Shown here: one piece after another, positions 21,736 through 33,279 of the stretch
Position numbering within the stretch: position 1 is the stretch's first letter
Layout of the letters: every line of letters begins with the position of its first letter
Assembly (NCBI GenBank): GCA_963383645.1
Contig: OY726576.1
Coordinates: forward strand, 11,589,211 to 11,653,210
Direction: 5' to 3'
DNA length: 64,000 nt
DNA from: Muscardinus avellanarius
Taxonomy: Eukaryota; Chordata; Mammalia; Rodentia; Gliridae
Notes under the pieces: generated by a model
The model's database searches: none
Told to the model about the DNA's origin: nothing
Seen by the model: the letters and a program-made list of their open reading frames with translations, nothing else
Program-made: the position numbers and the translations under genes

Positions 21736-23340
21736 CGACTGGGAAAGGTAGGAAATGTGGCAGTTGCCATGCGGGCACTTGTGCTATGAGAAGGGTAGTT
21801 CAAGAAGCACTGGCACACTGAAAAGAATTCAAGATTGCAATGGGGGGTACCAAGGAATATGCACACATTTATTCCATCTGCTTTATCTGTATTCGAATTT
21901 CTGGCTGTCTCTTTGACCTTCTCCCTTTACCCCATCTCCTCTCCTCTTTCCTCCTCATCAGCCTTGTTGGTGGGAGCACGAGGTATCACCTCCCAATAGA
22001 CAATTAAAATTAAAATGCTACCTCCACAACCCCGCCCAATCTGCTCCTCCAGTCCTCTCTCAACGACTAAATCCTGCAGCTTAATTCTTCCCCATTCAAA
22101 ACAAAATACTTCCCACAAAAGGTCTAGAAAAGCCTTTTGTCCTGGGCATGACCTCGTGGTCTCTGACGCCAAGTGACCAGGTCAGGCCTGAGAAGGTGGA
22201 AGTGTGCTTGGTTCTCAACAGGGGGGTGCTGGCTTTGAGCTCCTGCAACAATACAGCCATCTCTTCTGTCTGGCTACACAGGCAATCAACTAATTATGAG
22301 ATCTGTTTACTCACTGCTCTTTAAATATTCTAATCATCCCCTAAACATCCTCGGAGCCAAGAGTTAACTCAAACACAGGTGCAGAAGAGCCAGCACAAAG
22401 GAAAAGAAATAATATACAAGATCAAGTGAGAAATCAGACCCTCCATGGTTTGCTTATGTAATGGCTCTTGTCCTGTTCATAATGGACACACCAGATGCAA
22501 ACATGAGACACAGAAAATCCCTGCCCAGTCAAATTGGGCTTGGTGAAGCCCAATGAATAGTAAAAAGTGCATCCAAAGAATATGTTTAAAGAGAGATCTC
22601 TATTGCATTCATTTTGGGGACAGACAAATAAAAATCGATAGGTCTTTGGGGACATATTTGTTTTGTTAAAAATGGATAATGGTTATTTAAACTATCAAAG
22701 CAATTATTTGAAGATAAATGTCTTCAAAGCGCTTTCCTATCTTTTATGCAGTGACACTATCCCAGCCCAAAGCCATTTTTATTGATGCCACTCAATTATA
22801 TTGGCAAACCCTTCTCCATTTTTAAATAGAACAAAGCTCAGCTTAGTTTTGCATTCTTTCTTACAGATCACACACGCGAAATGGTTGTGATGGCTGGAGG
22901 AATTACTGATAACGCAAAGTTAGTGTTGCCAAGGTAACTGCGACCTGGATTTTCTCCCTCCACCCTGTACTGGAGAGCCAGACCTCTGTGAATGGCCAGT
23001 CTGCTCTCTGGGTTTGGCCAATGGGAGGAACTAGCAAGCAGAGTGAAGGAGGGAGGAGCCGAAGTGGAGTCCAGCTATTTTCTTCCTACCTCCTCACTTC
23101 CCGCTTCTGGATGGCCGCAGCAGCCGCTTCCTCTGTCAAAGGTTACACCTTCCACAGGGTGCCTCATCTCCCATAGTAGACACAGCCACAGTGAGGGCTT
23201 CCAGCCTTACCTCTTCTGATCATTTATCTCTTCTTTGCCCCTTTTAGGACTAAGAGTGGGCCTAATGGGCCTTTTAGGGCCAAGGGTGGTAAGTGCTCCC
23301 CAGTATTAATGGTCCCCGATGCTTCTCCATCGCTTTAGTC
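21736..23340. other. No recognised feature
   Basis: Mixed composition. Around 22,920-23,180 the sequence is more GC-rich with two overlapping open frames of 62-75 codons. There is no CpG-island density, splice context or protein similarity that I recognise. Confidence 0.5.
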
Positions 23341-23344
23341 TTCC

Positions 23345-23475
23345 TGAGCCTGTTTTCACTTTGCAAGACCCAGTTTCAAAATAAGAAATGAAACAGGGCT
23401 AGAAGTGTAGCTCAGAGGTGGAATGCCCCTGAGTTCAACCCCCAGTGCCACAAAACAACAACAAAAACCCCTCTC
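23345..23475 (+). mobile_element. Partial SINE (linker and ID half)
   Basis: 'aagacccagtttcaaaataa' is the end of a B1 half, followed by 'gctagaagtgtagctcagag', 'gtggaatgcccctgagttca' and 'acccccagtgccacaaaaca'. The 5' half is missing or unrecognisable. Confidence 0.8.
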
Positions 23476-24439
23476 AACTTTCTACTTGAGAATTCCATCT
23501 GTTTCCTACTGAGATGCTAATGGAAGCAAACTCTTTCCCCAAGATCCATGTACGCTTATGGGGATGTGACTCCAGTGAGCATTTATGACTCCATCATAAA
23601 TCGCCCAAAGCCCACAAGTTCAGTAGAAATGGAGTAAATGCACAGGGTTGGGCAAAGTCTTCCAGGAATGCAGAGGTGCGCAACGCGTCAGTCAGCATGT
23701 TGACCTCCTTGCCCTCTCTGTCCGTCTCTACATTCTCCTTCTAAGAAATATTTTCTGGAGGCTTGAGCAGAGGAGCAATGGAAAAACTTTAACCTCAATG
23801 GGGGACTCCTTCCCAGTGCTCACCCATTAAAAAGGTAAAATGAACGCTACAAATATTAACCAAAAATGAAGATACTTACAATGTTCTGATGAACTGTGCC
23901 ATCGCTGTCTTCTGCTGAAGTGTGTCATTAATGGTAAATTCTTTAATACAGTCTAGACGTGCACAGCATTGCCCTCATTCCTGCTGTGACCCCATCCTTG
24001 GGGTCCTGTGGATACACTCAAGGTGGTGATGGCTTTCTGGTGTTTCTAATCAATGGGCTGCCTCACCTTCTCTGTTTGCTCTTTCAGTTTTTCCAACACC
24101 ATTGTAGTGTCCATGTTACATATTTTTTTATTGTGTAAAAAAAATTTTGTCACCAGACACTTAACTGAAACACTAAAAAAAATAAAATAAAACTAAGCAT
24201 TTTTTTTTTTTAGATTCATCATTCTGTGGCTTTGTATAACAATGATGGTATAACAGAATTAGGGTCAAAACTGTCATTTTAAGATTCAGTTCTGACACCA
24301 GTTGCCCAGAAGACAGATGTGGAACATATCCACTCCTACCTTTGGCCACCCCACTGCAGTGTGCTGATCCAACTTGCTGGTGAGGGAATTCAAATATCTG
24401 TTTCCGCACACAGCAGGTCAGAATCCTAGGGAAGTAACT
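23476..24439. other. No recognised feature
   Basis: Nothing beyond T-rich and A-rich runs near 24,120-24,215. No gene is supported. Confidence 0.5.
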
Positions 24440-25262
24440 ACCCCTGTTACTTATAATACTTATAATTCTGTAACAAATTACCACAAATTTACTGGGTTCA
24501 GCAATTGTGTATTTGTCATTGAGATATGTATATTATCTTAAACAATGCATGTATTAGTTATAATACATGTGTACTGAAATATATTTATGACCTTTAGCAT
24601 GTATATTATAATATACTTACACGCAATTATAATTCTAGTATATAATATTACATTATATTATGTAAGGGTGTTATACAACAATAAATAATTTATATTATAT
24701 TACATAATTATATAAAGTGTTGTGAGATTGTATTACACAATAATTATATAATTATAATACACATACAATTCCAGAGATCAGAAGTCCCAGATGGGTCTCA
24801 TGGGGATAAAATTAAGGTATCAGCAAGTATGCATTCCTTTCTGGAGGTGTTAAGGAACGGTTTCTTTTTTTTCCTTTTCTACCTTCTAGAAACTTCCCAC
24901 ATTCCTGGATCTTGGCCCCTTTCTATCTGTAAAGCCAGCAGTAAACAGTCAAATCCTTCTCACCTCATGAAACTCATATCACTGTTTCTTCTCTGAGTCT
25001 GAATCTCCTGCTTCCTCTCTATAACTTACAAGGAACCTGTGATGACACTGGGTCCACCTGGCAAACCCCGGATAATCTCCCATATCAAATTTCCTAACAG
25101 TCCCCTCTGCCAAGTCCCTTTTCCTATGTAAGACACATATTCAGCTGGCCTAGGGACTAGAATACGGACACCTTTGGGGACCAACGTCTTCATCTGTTTT
25201 AGGGACTAGAATGTAGACATCTTTGAGGGCTCATAATTCTGTCCACCACATTCTCATTCTGG
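24440..25262 (+). mobile_element. Ancient mammalian repeat split by AT-rich DNA
   Basis: 'tctgtaacaaattaccacaa' opens a well-known mammalian repeat. It resumes after about 260 bases of AT-rich sequence with 'cagaagtcccagatgggtct', 'ataaaattaaggtatcagca', 'ttctggaggtgttaaggaac', 'ggcaaaccccggataatctc' and the terminal 'gacatctttgagggctcat', 'ctgtccaccaca'. The terminal block 'agggactagaat..gacacctttgggg' occurs twice, at about 25,153 and 25,200. Confidence 0.6.
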
Positions 25263-25745
25263 GATGGGGCCCCTAATTGATGACTGGCAGGCACTGGTAT
25301 ATAGGGACTCCAGTCCCTCACCCTACAGGTGGGGTAGATTTGAGGACCATGTTTGATGTCGGCCCTCCAGATCCCCAGCAGGACTCAACCTCAGGTCAGC
25401 ATAGTGCCCATCATCTATTGACCGGTTGCCACCCTTTGTCAGTTTTGCTTCCCCAATTGAGTTTTTTCTAACACCTTCCAAATGAGCTCTGTGTGCTCAG
25501 CTGCTTGGCCCCGGGTTTTCTTCTGGTGTGGACCTCACTTCTGCTTGATGTCTCTGTATACTTGGAAAAAGAGGTATAATATTGTCTCCCAAGGAATGTG
25601 AATGAATAAGAAAGGGATAAAACATGTCTGAGTGTTTCGGAAATTCTTGAGCAAGGTGCAGAGATGAATGGCGTTTTCATTTAACCCTAGCTGATTCTTT
25701 TTCTTGCCATAGTGGGTGAGTGACCCCAGTCAATGCCTCTGGGAC

Positions 25746-25915
25746 AGTGGTTCTCCACTTGGGGTGATGCTGCCCGTGGGCCAGCACTGGGACACGTGTA
25801 CAGGCATTTTTGGTTGTTGCAACCTGAGATGGGTAGTGCCACTGATGACGCTATGCACCCTACACAGAGAGCAGCTGTCCTGCAATGATGTGTACAGGCA
25901 GGAAGGTCAGTAGTA
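25746..25915 (+). mobile_element. MER20-like hAT-Charlie fragment
   Basis: 'acagtggttctccacttggg', 'acaggcatttttggttgttg', 'tagtgccactgatg', 'cgctatgcaccctacacaga' and 'gcagctgtcctgcaatgatg' reproduce the order of MER20 ('cagtggttctcaac..catttttggttgtcac..cctacaatgcacagg'). No transposase is encoded. Confidence 0.7.
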
Positions 25916-26036
25916 CCACTCTTGGGAATCGATGCTGTTAATTTAGGTGGTAGGAGGCTGAGACAGGAGGATCAAACCTGAAGCCAGCTTGAGCAACTTA
26001 GTAAGACCCTATTTGCAAATAGATAATAAAAAGTAG

Positions 26037-26816
26037 GAGAGACTTCCGGGAAGATGGCGACTGAGAAAAGCGGGGCTTAAGAGCCCTGCTAACAACCAAT
26101 CTCCATTACCACAAAATCAGCGCCTTTCATAGCCAGAAAACACCATCACCAGAGAAACAAAAAAATCACCAGACTCCAGAGAGAAAGCAGACTGAGAACA
26201 GAGCTCAGAGCCACAGAGGAGATACACCGGCCTCACGCCCGAGGACGCGGCAGCAGCGCTTTACTGCCGGTGGCAGCAGCGAATTCACTGGACGGCTACA
26301 GCAAGCCGAGGTGAGCCGCTGCAGAACAGCCGGGTGGGATTTCTCCGTGCAGGGAGCATCTAAAGCTCCCAGTGGCTGAGCCCAGCACACGCTGCAGGGA
26401 TTCAGAGTGGAAATCAAAACCAAGAAGAAATAAGCCAGCCTCACAGCTGAGGGCGTAGCAGCGGTGCCATATTGCCACCGGCAGCAGCAGCAGAGAATTC
26501 ACAGAGTCCAGTACAGCTACATCTGTGAACTCAAGAACAGTGAGTCAAATTGCGGGCCACAGAGGAGAAATCCCAGTACTGTACGTCCTGGGACTTGACC
26601 CAGTGGGGGAGGGGGGGTGGCAGAGATATCACACCATAGGAGAACATGCAACCTGGCACCCCCCCCCATAATTTAAAGCAGCCTCTATCGACTCCCTGGG
26701 TCGGAGACTCTGTGTGGGGTCTGAGATACTACTACTGACTCGAGATCCAGAACACCTTAAGTGAAGTCATAGTGACCCAAGGGAAGAACCCAGAGAAGGC
26801 ACAAACTTCTGAAACC
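26037..26816 (+). promoter_or_regulatory. L1 5' UTR with internal promoter region
   Basis: It starts 'gagagacttccgggaagatg' followed by 'gcgactgag'. An 'aagatggcg' block within 20 bases of the L1 start corresponds to the YY1 site that positions L1 transcription in other mammals. It is GC-rich compared with its surroundings. It contains a diverged tandem segment: the block 'gcctcac..gag..gcagcagcg..cggcagcagc..gaattcac' occurs at about 26,230-26,290 and again at 26,435-26,502. Confidence 0.75.
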
Positions 26817-27734
26817 ATGGGAAAGAGGAATAATACTGGAGCAATGAATGCCCAAAACCCCACAACATCAGAACCCGATAAAACAGAAAATCAGAGATTT
26901 CTAGAAGATCAAATCAGGAAAATAACTGTAGAAATAATAGAGGTGCTTCAAAAAGAACTCAGAGAGAGCCAAAAAGAGATAAAGGATGCAATTAATGAAG
27001 TAAAGGCCTCAATTCAAAGCACAAACAACCGATTAGACCACATGGAGAACAGAATCTCACTCTTAGAAGATGATCATTCCAAAAATGAACGCATAGTTTC
27101 TAATCTAGAAAAAAATATCCGACAGCAGGAATCTGATATTGAAGAAATATGGGCCCATTTTAAGAGAGCTAACCTAAGAATAATTGGAATAGAGGAGGAA
27201 AAAGAAAGTGAAACCAAAGGGATCAACAATCTCTTCAAGGAAGTAATAGCAGAAAATTTTCCAAACATAGAGCAAGAGGTTGATACACAGGTCCAGGAAA
27301 CTTATAGAACTCCCTTTAGACAGGATCGGAGAAGAGGATCCCCACGCCACATAATTGTCAAAATAACCAATGTGGAAGCCAAGCAGAGAATCTTAAAGGC
27401 AACAAAAACAAAGGGCCAAGTGACATTCAGAGGCAAACCAATTAGAATCACTCCAGACTTCCCAAACCAAGTCATGAGAGCCAGAAGGGCTTGGAGTAAC
27501 ATATTCCAAACTCTGAAAGAAAACAACTTCCAGCCAAAAATTTCCTACCCAGCAAAACTTTCTATCAAATTAGATGGAGAAATAAGAAGCTTCCATGACA
27601 AACAGAAACTGAAGGAATTTATGTCTTCAAAACCAGCACTAGAGAAAATACTCAAAGAGATTAACTACAAAGAAGAAATAGGTAACACACACCAGAACCA
27701 GAGAAACAAGATTTTCCATCCAACAGACAACTAA
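26817..27734 (+). CDS. LINE-1 ORF1p, intact 305-residue ORF
   Basis: This encodes the L1 RNA-binding chaperone that coats L1 RNA as trimers in cytoplasmic ribonucleoprotein particles. I chose the ATG at 26,817 (context GAAACCATGG, peptide MGKRNN, like other mammalian ORF1p starts). The frame is open 15 codons further upstream, but only from a GTG. Residues 25-112 form a charged heptad-rich coiled coil. About 116-210 is the RRM (NLRIIGI at 119-125, PRHIIVKI at 176-183, FRGKPIRITPDF at 204-215). About 211-275 is the C-terminal domain (ARRAW at 222-226, YPAKLSIKLDGE at 244-255). Length is slightly below the human protein. No stop or frameshift is visible, so the copy is young. No ORF2 follows. 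Confidence 0.9.
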   Translation: MGKRNNTGAMNAQNPTTSEPDKTENQRFLEDQIRKITVEIIEVLQKELRESQKEIKDAINEVKASIQSTNNRLDHMENRISLLEDDHSKNERIVSNLEKNIRQQESDIEEIWAHFKRANLRIIGIEEEKESETKGINNLFKEVIAENFPNIEQEVDTQVQETYRTPFRQDRRRGSPRHIIVKITNVEAKQRILKATKTKGQVTFRGKPIRITPDFPNQVMRARRAWSNIFQTLKENNFQPKISYPAKLSIKLDGEIRSFHDKQKLKEFMSSKPALEKILKEINYKEEIGNTHQNQRNKIFHPTDN

Positions 27735-28634
27735 GACTGGTTATCTGTGGAGATTCATTATTTATGTTAGTCTTTTACCTATCTCTAAATGGTATTGTTT
27801 GCCTTTATTGTTGTTAATTTTTAGGATTTCTAGTTGGAATATTAATATACCTTCAGATATAGCATTTGGAAATATTTTATCCCATTCTATTAGTAACTGT
27901 TAACTCTGTTTACATTGTCTTTGGATATACAATATTTTTTTTATTTTTTTAGGGAGCTTGTATACTCTTCTGTTGCCTGTGCCATTGAAATCATATCCAA
28001 GAAATCACTGCCAATTTCAATGTTGTGAGGTTTTATGACCCAGATTTTCTCCTAAAAGTTTATAGTCTTAAGATTTATATTTAGGTCTTTTATCTATTTT
28101 GAGTTAATATTTGTATATGGGATTAGGTAAGGGTCCAAATTTATTCTTTTCCATGTAATTATTATGTTTCAATAATATTTTGTTAAAAGATTATTATTTC
28201 CACCACCAAATGTTTGTGGAAACCTCGTCAAAAATAACTTGACAATATAGGGAAGAATTTAGCTCTAGGCTTTTATTTAACTCCAATGGTTTATATATCT
28301 GCCTTTAGAACAGTACTACACTGTTTCAATTATTGTAGCTTTATATGGTTTGAAATCAGAAAATATATATCTTCTAGCTTTGTTCTTTTTCAAGATCATT
28401 TTGGGTATCTAGAGTCCATATTCCCTATTAGGATAGATTTTTTTCTGAAAAATAAATATATAAATATATGATAGTTTCACCAAAAAAATAGAAAAAAATA
28501 TTCTCTGGTAAGAAAGAAAGTAAAAAGAAATATTGAAATGTTACTTTTAAGTCATCAAAAGCTTGGTATCAGACAAATGAAACTGTTATGTGAGATTATC
28601 ATTTTTAATTTTGGATAAATTGCTATAATACTAG
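27735..28634 (-). mobile_element. Foreign spacer with antisense old L1 ORF2 piece
   Basis: It lies between the ORF1 stop and the L1 3' UTR, where ORF2 should begin. About 28,030-28,450 reads as minus-strand ORF2 of an older L1: 'ttatctattttgagttaata', 'aggtaagggtccaaatttat', 'tctgcctttagaacagtact', 'ttttcaagatcattttgggt'. The rest is AT-rich and unassigned. It is inside the target duplications, so either it moved with the element or it was placed there later. Confidence 0.7.
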
Positions 28635-28818
28635 ATGTCAACCACTAAGCCAAGCATGGGAGGGAGGGATGGGGAGAGAATGGGGTGGGGATCGGGTGGG
28701 GGCTGACTGGGCGATGTGTGCATGTATGTCTACAAAAGTTTGTATCCCACTATGATGTATGAATACAGTGCACCAATAAAAAATAGAGGTTAAAAAATAA
28801 ATAAATAAAACATAAAAA
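28635..28818 (+). mobile_element. 3' UTR and A-tail of the chimeric L1
   Basis: 'gtcaaccactaagccaagca', a G-rich run, 'gatgtgtgcatgtatgtcta' and 'acagtgcaccaataaaaaat' match the L1 3' ends at 39,770-39,985 and 61,975-62,537. An A-rich tail leads into the right target duplication. Confidence 0.85.
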
Positions 28819-28876
28819 AATAAAAAGTAGCATGGAGGTAGAATGCTCCTGAGTTCAATCTCCAGCAAAATATATA

Positions 28877-28920
<44 letters not shown>
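28877..28920 (+). repeat. (TG)n microsatellite
   Basis: About 22 TG units directly after the remnant SINE ID half at 28,831-28,868, so it probably grew from the SINE tail. Confidence 0.95.
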
Positions 28921-28921
<1 letters not shown>

Positions 28922-30245
28922 ATTAGGTTTGTAATCACCAGTTATTTTTCTAGGTCTTCAAGCTTTTGCTTGGTCCCTTTATTCTTAGAAATAATTGTAC
29001 TCCAGTCACCGGTAAGAGAAGCCACTATGGTAACACTCAAAGCTCTTCATTAATGCCTTATTTCTTGTTCTGGTTGCATCTGTTCATTTTTTGTCACAGA
29101 GCCATAGCAAAATGCATTGCAGCTGAATCCCAAAGCATCATTAAAGTGCATCATTAAAGTCTCCATCGTCATCACGGTGCAGTGCACAGAGCTGATGCAC
29201 CATCACCACCGGGGTCTCGCCTGCCTGACGCCGCGATGCAAAGCCGAACTTCCTTACAGTCCCTTCTGTGCCTTCCTGCCCCGTTCACTTCTACTGTAAC
29301 CATTAAAAGATGTAAAGTGGAAACAGCAGTTACTAGAAAGATCCAAGCACCTTTACGAGTCCTCTCTTGATTTTAATTATTATATTAAGGCCATTCCCTT
29401 CCCATCTTCTCTCCCTTAATGCTTCCCTGCATCCATTTTATTTCTGCATCTTCTATGTCATGTTCAAACTCATCAACTTCTCATTCAACTTCCCCCTTCT
29501 CATTCTCTTCTTTCTTTCCTTCTTGTCCCACCCCCTCTCCACTTTTTTCTTGCCCTTGGAACTGAAACTCATCTAGTTGGCTGTCAGCTGGCTGGCACTT
29601 GGAGGAGTGGGTGGCCTTTCCCAGCTCCTCTGTAAACACGCGAACATGAGCCCTCTGGGCTTATTAGTGTTTCCTGCAAGGTCTGTCACCCATCTATTTC
29701 CTAATTTGCCTGGCTGTGCAAGGACTCACCATAAGATAAAGGGATGAAATATCTTCAAATGTTCTGGAAAACTCTTCAAGGTGCACGGATGGATGGTCTT
29801 CATTTAAACCTCGCCAACTCTGTTTCTTGCCATAGTGGGTGGGCACTTCGTCCACTTCATTGTCTTCTTCCTCACCAATCTCTTTTACTCAACAATATGC
29901 TGAGCTTCTTTAAACACAATTGTATCTCTCTCCTAATTGTTTGCTTCATTAAAAAAAAAAAAGTGTACCTCAAAGCTTAGAATTCTAGGAATCTAACAAG
30001 AAAGTGATCTTATAGTTAAAAAAACTTATTTTAAAATCAACGCTAAAATAATTTTTAGAAGATTTCCATACTGTCAAAAATTTTAGAAATCTGTTTAAAA
30101 AACAAGGGAAAGATCTTGAACTCTGGTTTTCTATGATACTTCTTGTATTTTTGAAAATTATTTTTATTTATTATTTTATTTATATACTTATGATATTCAT
30201 CTTAGAATACTTTTAAATATAGGCGGAAAATCTAAGCACTCTAGT
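28921..30245. other. No recognised feature
   Basis: Unique-looking sequence. Several overlapping open frames of 60-78 codons have no recognisable domains. The phrase 'tttcttgccatagtgggtg' near 29,823 is shared with 25,702-25,720, possibly from one old repeat. Confidence 0.45.
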
Positions 30246-30246
30246 T

Positions 30247-30478
30247 ATTTTTTTTTTAGTTATTTATTTTTTACTCTTTTGGTAGTAGAAATAAAACTCG
30301 GGGGGAATTCTATCTCCGAGCTATAGCCTCAACCCTACTTTATTTTTATGTTGAAACAAGGTCTTGCTAAGTTGCCGAGGGCCTCCCTAAGTTGCTGAGG
30401 CTGAGTCAGAACCTACGGCCCTCCCGTCTCAGCCTCCCAAGTATTGGGATCACAGGCGTGTACTACCACACCTGGCAG
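30247..30478 (-). mobile_element. B1-dID-type SINE
   Basis: The T-rich left end leads to the ID half 'ggggggaattctatctccga', then the linker. The B1 half follows with a duplicated 'ctaagttgccgagggcctcc' / 'ctaagttgctgagg' block, ending 'gtactaccacacctggca'. Confidence 0.88.
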
Positions 30479-30769
30479 CACACTCTCTTTAAATATCAAC
30501 ATTTAAGTAATCCTGATTTAAAATATTTTAGTGGCAAAATACCCTGAAATTGCAGTCATTTTTCGGGTCCAATTGTATGTTCCAATCTATGACTATGCAC
30601 AGGAAGACAATTTCAATTCCGATAAAACAGCAACAATAATTTAAGTACCTGCCTCCTGCTAAGTCTGGAGCCTTTTCTATCATAGCCCTAACCGTCACAT
30701 CCTTTTTGCTGCCTCATCTTTTCCATCCTCCAGTTTTTTTTCTCTTGTGTTTCATTTGTCATATTTAAC

Positions 30770-31420
30770 AGACTTTTACTGGTGCACTATATTCTCACAT
30801 CATAATTCAGTTCAGAGTGAGCATGGCATACGTGCGCACATCACTCGGTGGGCTTCCCCCAGCGGCCTCCCTCTTCTCTACACAGGGTATTGACGCTGAC
30901 ATTGGTATTCTCACATAGCTATAGAATGTCAGCGAAAGCGTCTCCTTCTTTAATCGCCATGCCCCCCAGACCACCTCCCTCAGCTCTCCAGACTTTCTTC
31001 TCCACCATTTAAAGTCCCTCTGGTATTCCCACTACTTCTCAGCTTCTGCATATGAGAGAAAACACAGGACCCTTCCCTTCCTGTGACTGGCTGATCTCGC
31101 TGAGGGTAATGTTCCCCCGGTCCAGCCATTTTCCCGCAGACGACATAAGTTTTTTCTTCTTTATTGCTGAGTAGAATTCCACCGTTTATATATTACATAT
31201 TTTTGTTGCCTAATTATCTGTTGATGGACACCAAGTTTGGTTCCATAACTTGGCCACTGTAAGTTATGCTGCTATAAACGTGGATATGCATGTATCACTA
31301 TAATATTCTGACTTCAGTTCCTTTGAAATGATACCTAGGAGTAGTATAGATGGATCGTGTGGTAGATTCATTTTAGTTTTCTGAGGAATCTTCACACTGA
31401 TCTCCATAAAGACTATACTA
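30770..31420 (-). pseudogene. L1 3' UTR and ORF2 end, minus strand
   Basis: The reversed L1 3' end at the left ('actggtgcactatattctca') passes into the reversed C-terminal ORF2 region: 'tgattggctgatctcgctga'-like text, 'ttattgctgagtagaattcc', 'tatctgttgatggacaccaa', 'gttatgctgctataaacgtg', and 'aatcttcacactgatctcca'. It is diverged and non-coding. Confidence 0.75.
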
Positions 31421-31544
31421 CCATCTTCTAATTCTTTATCTTTCTTCTTTTCTCTTCTTTTTTCTCTCCTATAGATTTACTTAATTTTCTCTATCATCTT
31501 TTTTACTTTTATCTTCTTCTTCATGTAGCCGTTATGATCCACAG

Positions 31545-31670
31545 TTCTCAAATGTAGACACAAAGACACTGGCACTCAGACAAGTGAAATCTGTCTGGGA
31601 TTGTGTACGTTATAGGTGGGAGGAAGGGCAACTTCAACCCAGGTCTCTCTAATTCCAACGACTAATTTTC
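31545..31670 (+). mobile_element. MIR core fragment
   Basis: 'cacaaagacactggcactca' followed by 'acaagtgaaatctgtctggg', 'aggtgggaggaagggcaac' and 'caacccaggtctctctaatt' follows the MIR consensus order. Confidence 0.65.
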
Positions 31671-33042
31671 TTATGGTAATTCCAGTGAAGCATCGTGAAC
31701 CGCACTTAATTCTCTGCAGTTTATAAACTTAGCTCACTTGAGACATTCACACAATACCCTCTTCCCTTTAATTCCTTTGCTCCGGGTACTCTCAACTCTG
31801 TTTAGGGTTGTTTTAATTGCTACTCTTGGACTGAGTGAAGAGAACTACTCCAACAGAAGACAAATCCATGAAGCCAGGAGAAAGTGAATGTAAGCTTAAT
31901 CCAAAGGGCATTAAGCACCTACTGTTTACAGACACCCTGGATAGGTGGTTGAGTCGAAATCACTATGATGGACCAAGATGATTAGTGATTAACAAAAGCC
32001 TCAAGATTAATTTTTTAAACTTTTAATCAGTACATTATGTGTATATACTCAAATTATATTTTACATATACATATGTGTGTACATATTACATTTTTATATG
32101 TGATGATGTGGTGTGTGTAAAATCTCTAATACCTTATGGCCATATATATGTAGATGTGCATTAGCACATTATGAATATTCTTACTATCTTCTGGCCACAA
32201 AACTATAAATGCATGATTTATTGAGAAGCTTTCCCAATGTTTTGGTACAGCTTTTAGATACTTCTATAGAAGCAATTCCAGTTTTAATGTGGCGCTCTGC
32301 TCAAAGTAATTTTGAACCTCTACAAAAGCTACTTCTTAGAAACCAAATCCCTTTCTGACAAGAAAGCATTGTGCCTTCTGTCTGTTTCTATGCAATAACA
32401 TAAACTCTTGTAAACTGCAAGAAAGTTCAGGAAGTATTTTAAAAACTGACAGGACTCACCTTTCCATAAGTGAATCTGACCCAAGCCCCAGAATGACATT
32501 CTTTGAAGCAGTGACAGCAAGAATTTTAGCTGAAAACAAAAGTAAACAGGAGGAGAAAAATAAAAGAAGAGGAGGAGAAGGAGGAGAAGAAGAAGAGAAA
32601 GGGAAGAAAGAGGAGAAGGAAGAGAAGGAGAACTTCTGAAATAATATTGCTAAATGACAATAAACAATTTGGATCTAAGTAGCAATGTATTAATATATGT
32701 ACCTGACCTAGATTTAATTTGTTGTTTCCCACAGGGGATCCTTAGATGATCTTGAATTCTGGTCCTGATCTAATATAAGCCACTTGTATAGAAACAGTGG
32801 TGCCCATTAGTGTGTGTGCCAATAGAAAGAGCTGACACAGAAGTGGACCTGAGTATACAATATTATCTGAAACCAATTCAACAAAACTACTATCATATGC
32901 CCTGCTGTTTCATTTTTCCTTGTTCCTTACCAAATAACTCCAAACAACAGGACAAGAAAATAAGAGCATTCTCACTTCTGAAAAGTTTATTTCACCTCAC
33001 AAATGACCCAACCTTTTTTATTTTTATATTTTAATTTTAGCC
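31671..33042. other. Unassigned, with a purine-rich tract
   Basis: Mostly AT-rich unassigned sequence. 32,545-32,637 is a roughly 90-base purine (AGGAG/AGAAG) tract on the plus strand. No gene. Confidence 0.5.
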
Positions 33043-33275
33043 ATTCCAGTACCATGGACTGGTATCTCATGATTTTAATCTGTGTTTTTCCAATGACTAA
33101 TACCTATTAATGGAGTATCTTCACATGCTTTTTCTCATGTATGTATTTCCTCTGAAGTGTCTGCTCAAATCATTTGCTCATTTGTAAATTGAGTTATTTG
33201 TTTTCTTATTATTGAGTGGCAAGTGTTTTATTTATTCTGGACGGGAGATCTTTATCAGATACGTGTTTTTCAAGA
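33043..33275 (-). mobile_element. Old L1 fragment, minus strand
   Basis: 'ctgtgtttttccaatgacta', 'ggagtatcttcacatgcttt', 'gtaaattgagttatttgttt' and 'tttatcagatacgtgttttt' match the reversed old-L1 ORF2 text seen in cleaner form at 42,590-42,790. Confidence 0.7.
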
Positions 33276-33279
33276 GAAA

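Larger units (their letters stand above)
26037..28818 (+). mobile_element. Chimeric L1: 5' UTR + ORF1, no ORF2, L1 3' UTR
   Basis: The perfect 12-base target duplication 'aataaaaagtag' at 26,025-26,036 and 28,819-28,830 brackets a 2.78 kb insertion. It has an L1 5' UTR, an open ORF1, about 0.9 kb of non-ORF2 sequence, an L1 3' UTR and an A-rich tail. The organisation recalls HAL1 (half-L1) elements, which also carry ORF1 without ORF2. Alternatively, ORF2 could have been replaced after insertion. Confidence 0.85.
25946..28868 (+). mobile_element. SINE split by L1 insertion
   Basis: The B1 half (25,946-26,024, 'taggaggctgagacaggagg', 'gcaacttagtaagaccctat') and the remainder of an ID half (28,831-28,868, 'atggaggtagaatgctcctg', 'agttcaatctccagcaaa') lie on either side of the L1 at 26,037-28,818. 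The 12-base duplication is in the SINE linker. A (TG)n run follows at 28,877-28,920. Confidence 0.85.

Noticed and set aside
22900..23220. Possible CpG-island promoter or exon
   Set aside because: GC content rises slightly but CpG is sparse, and no convincing splice sites or conserved protein could be seen.
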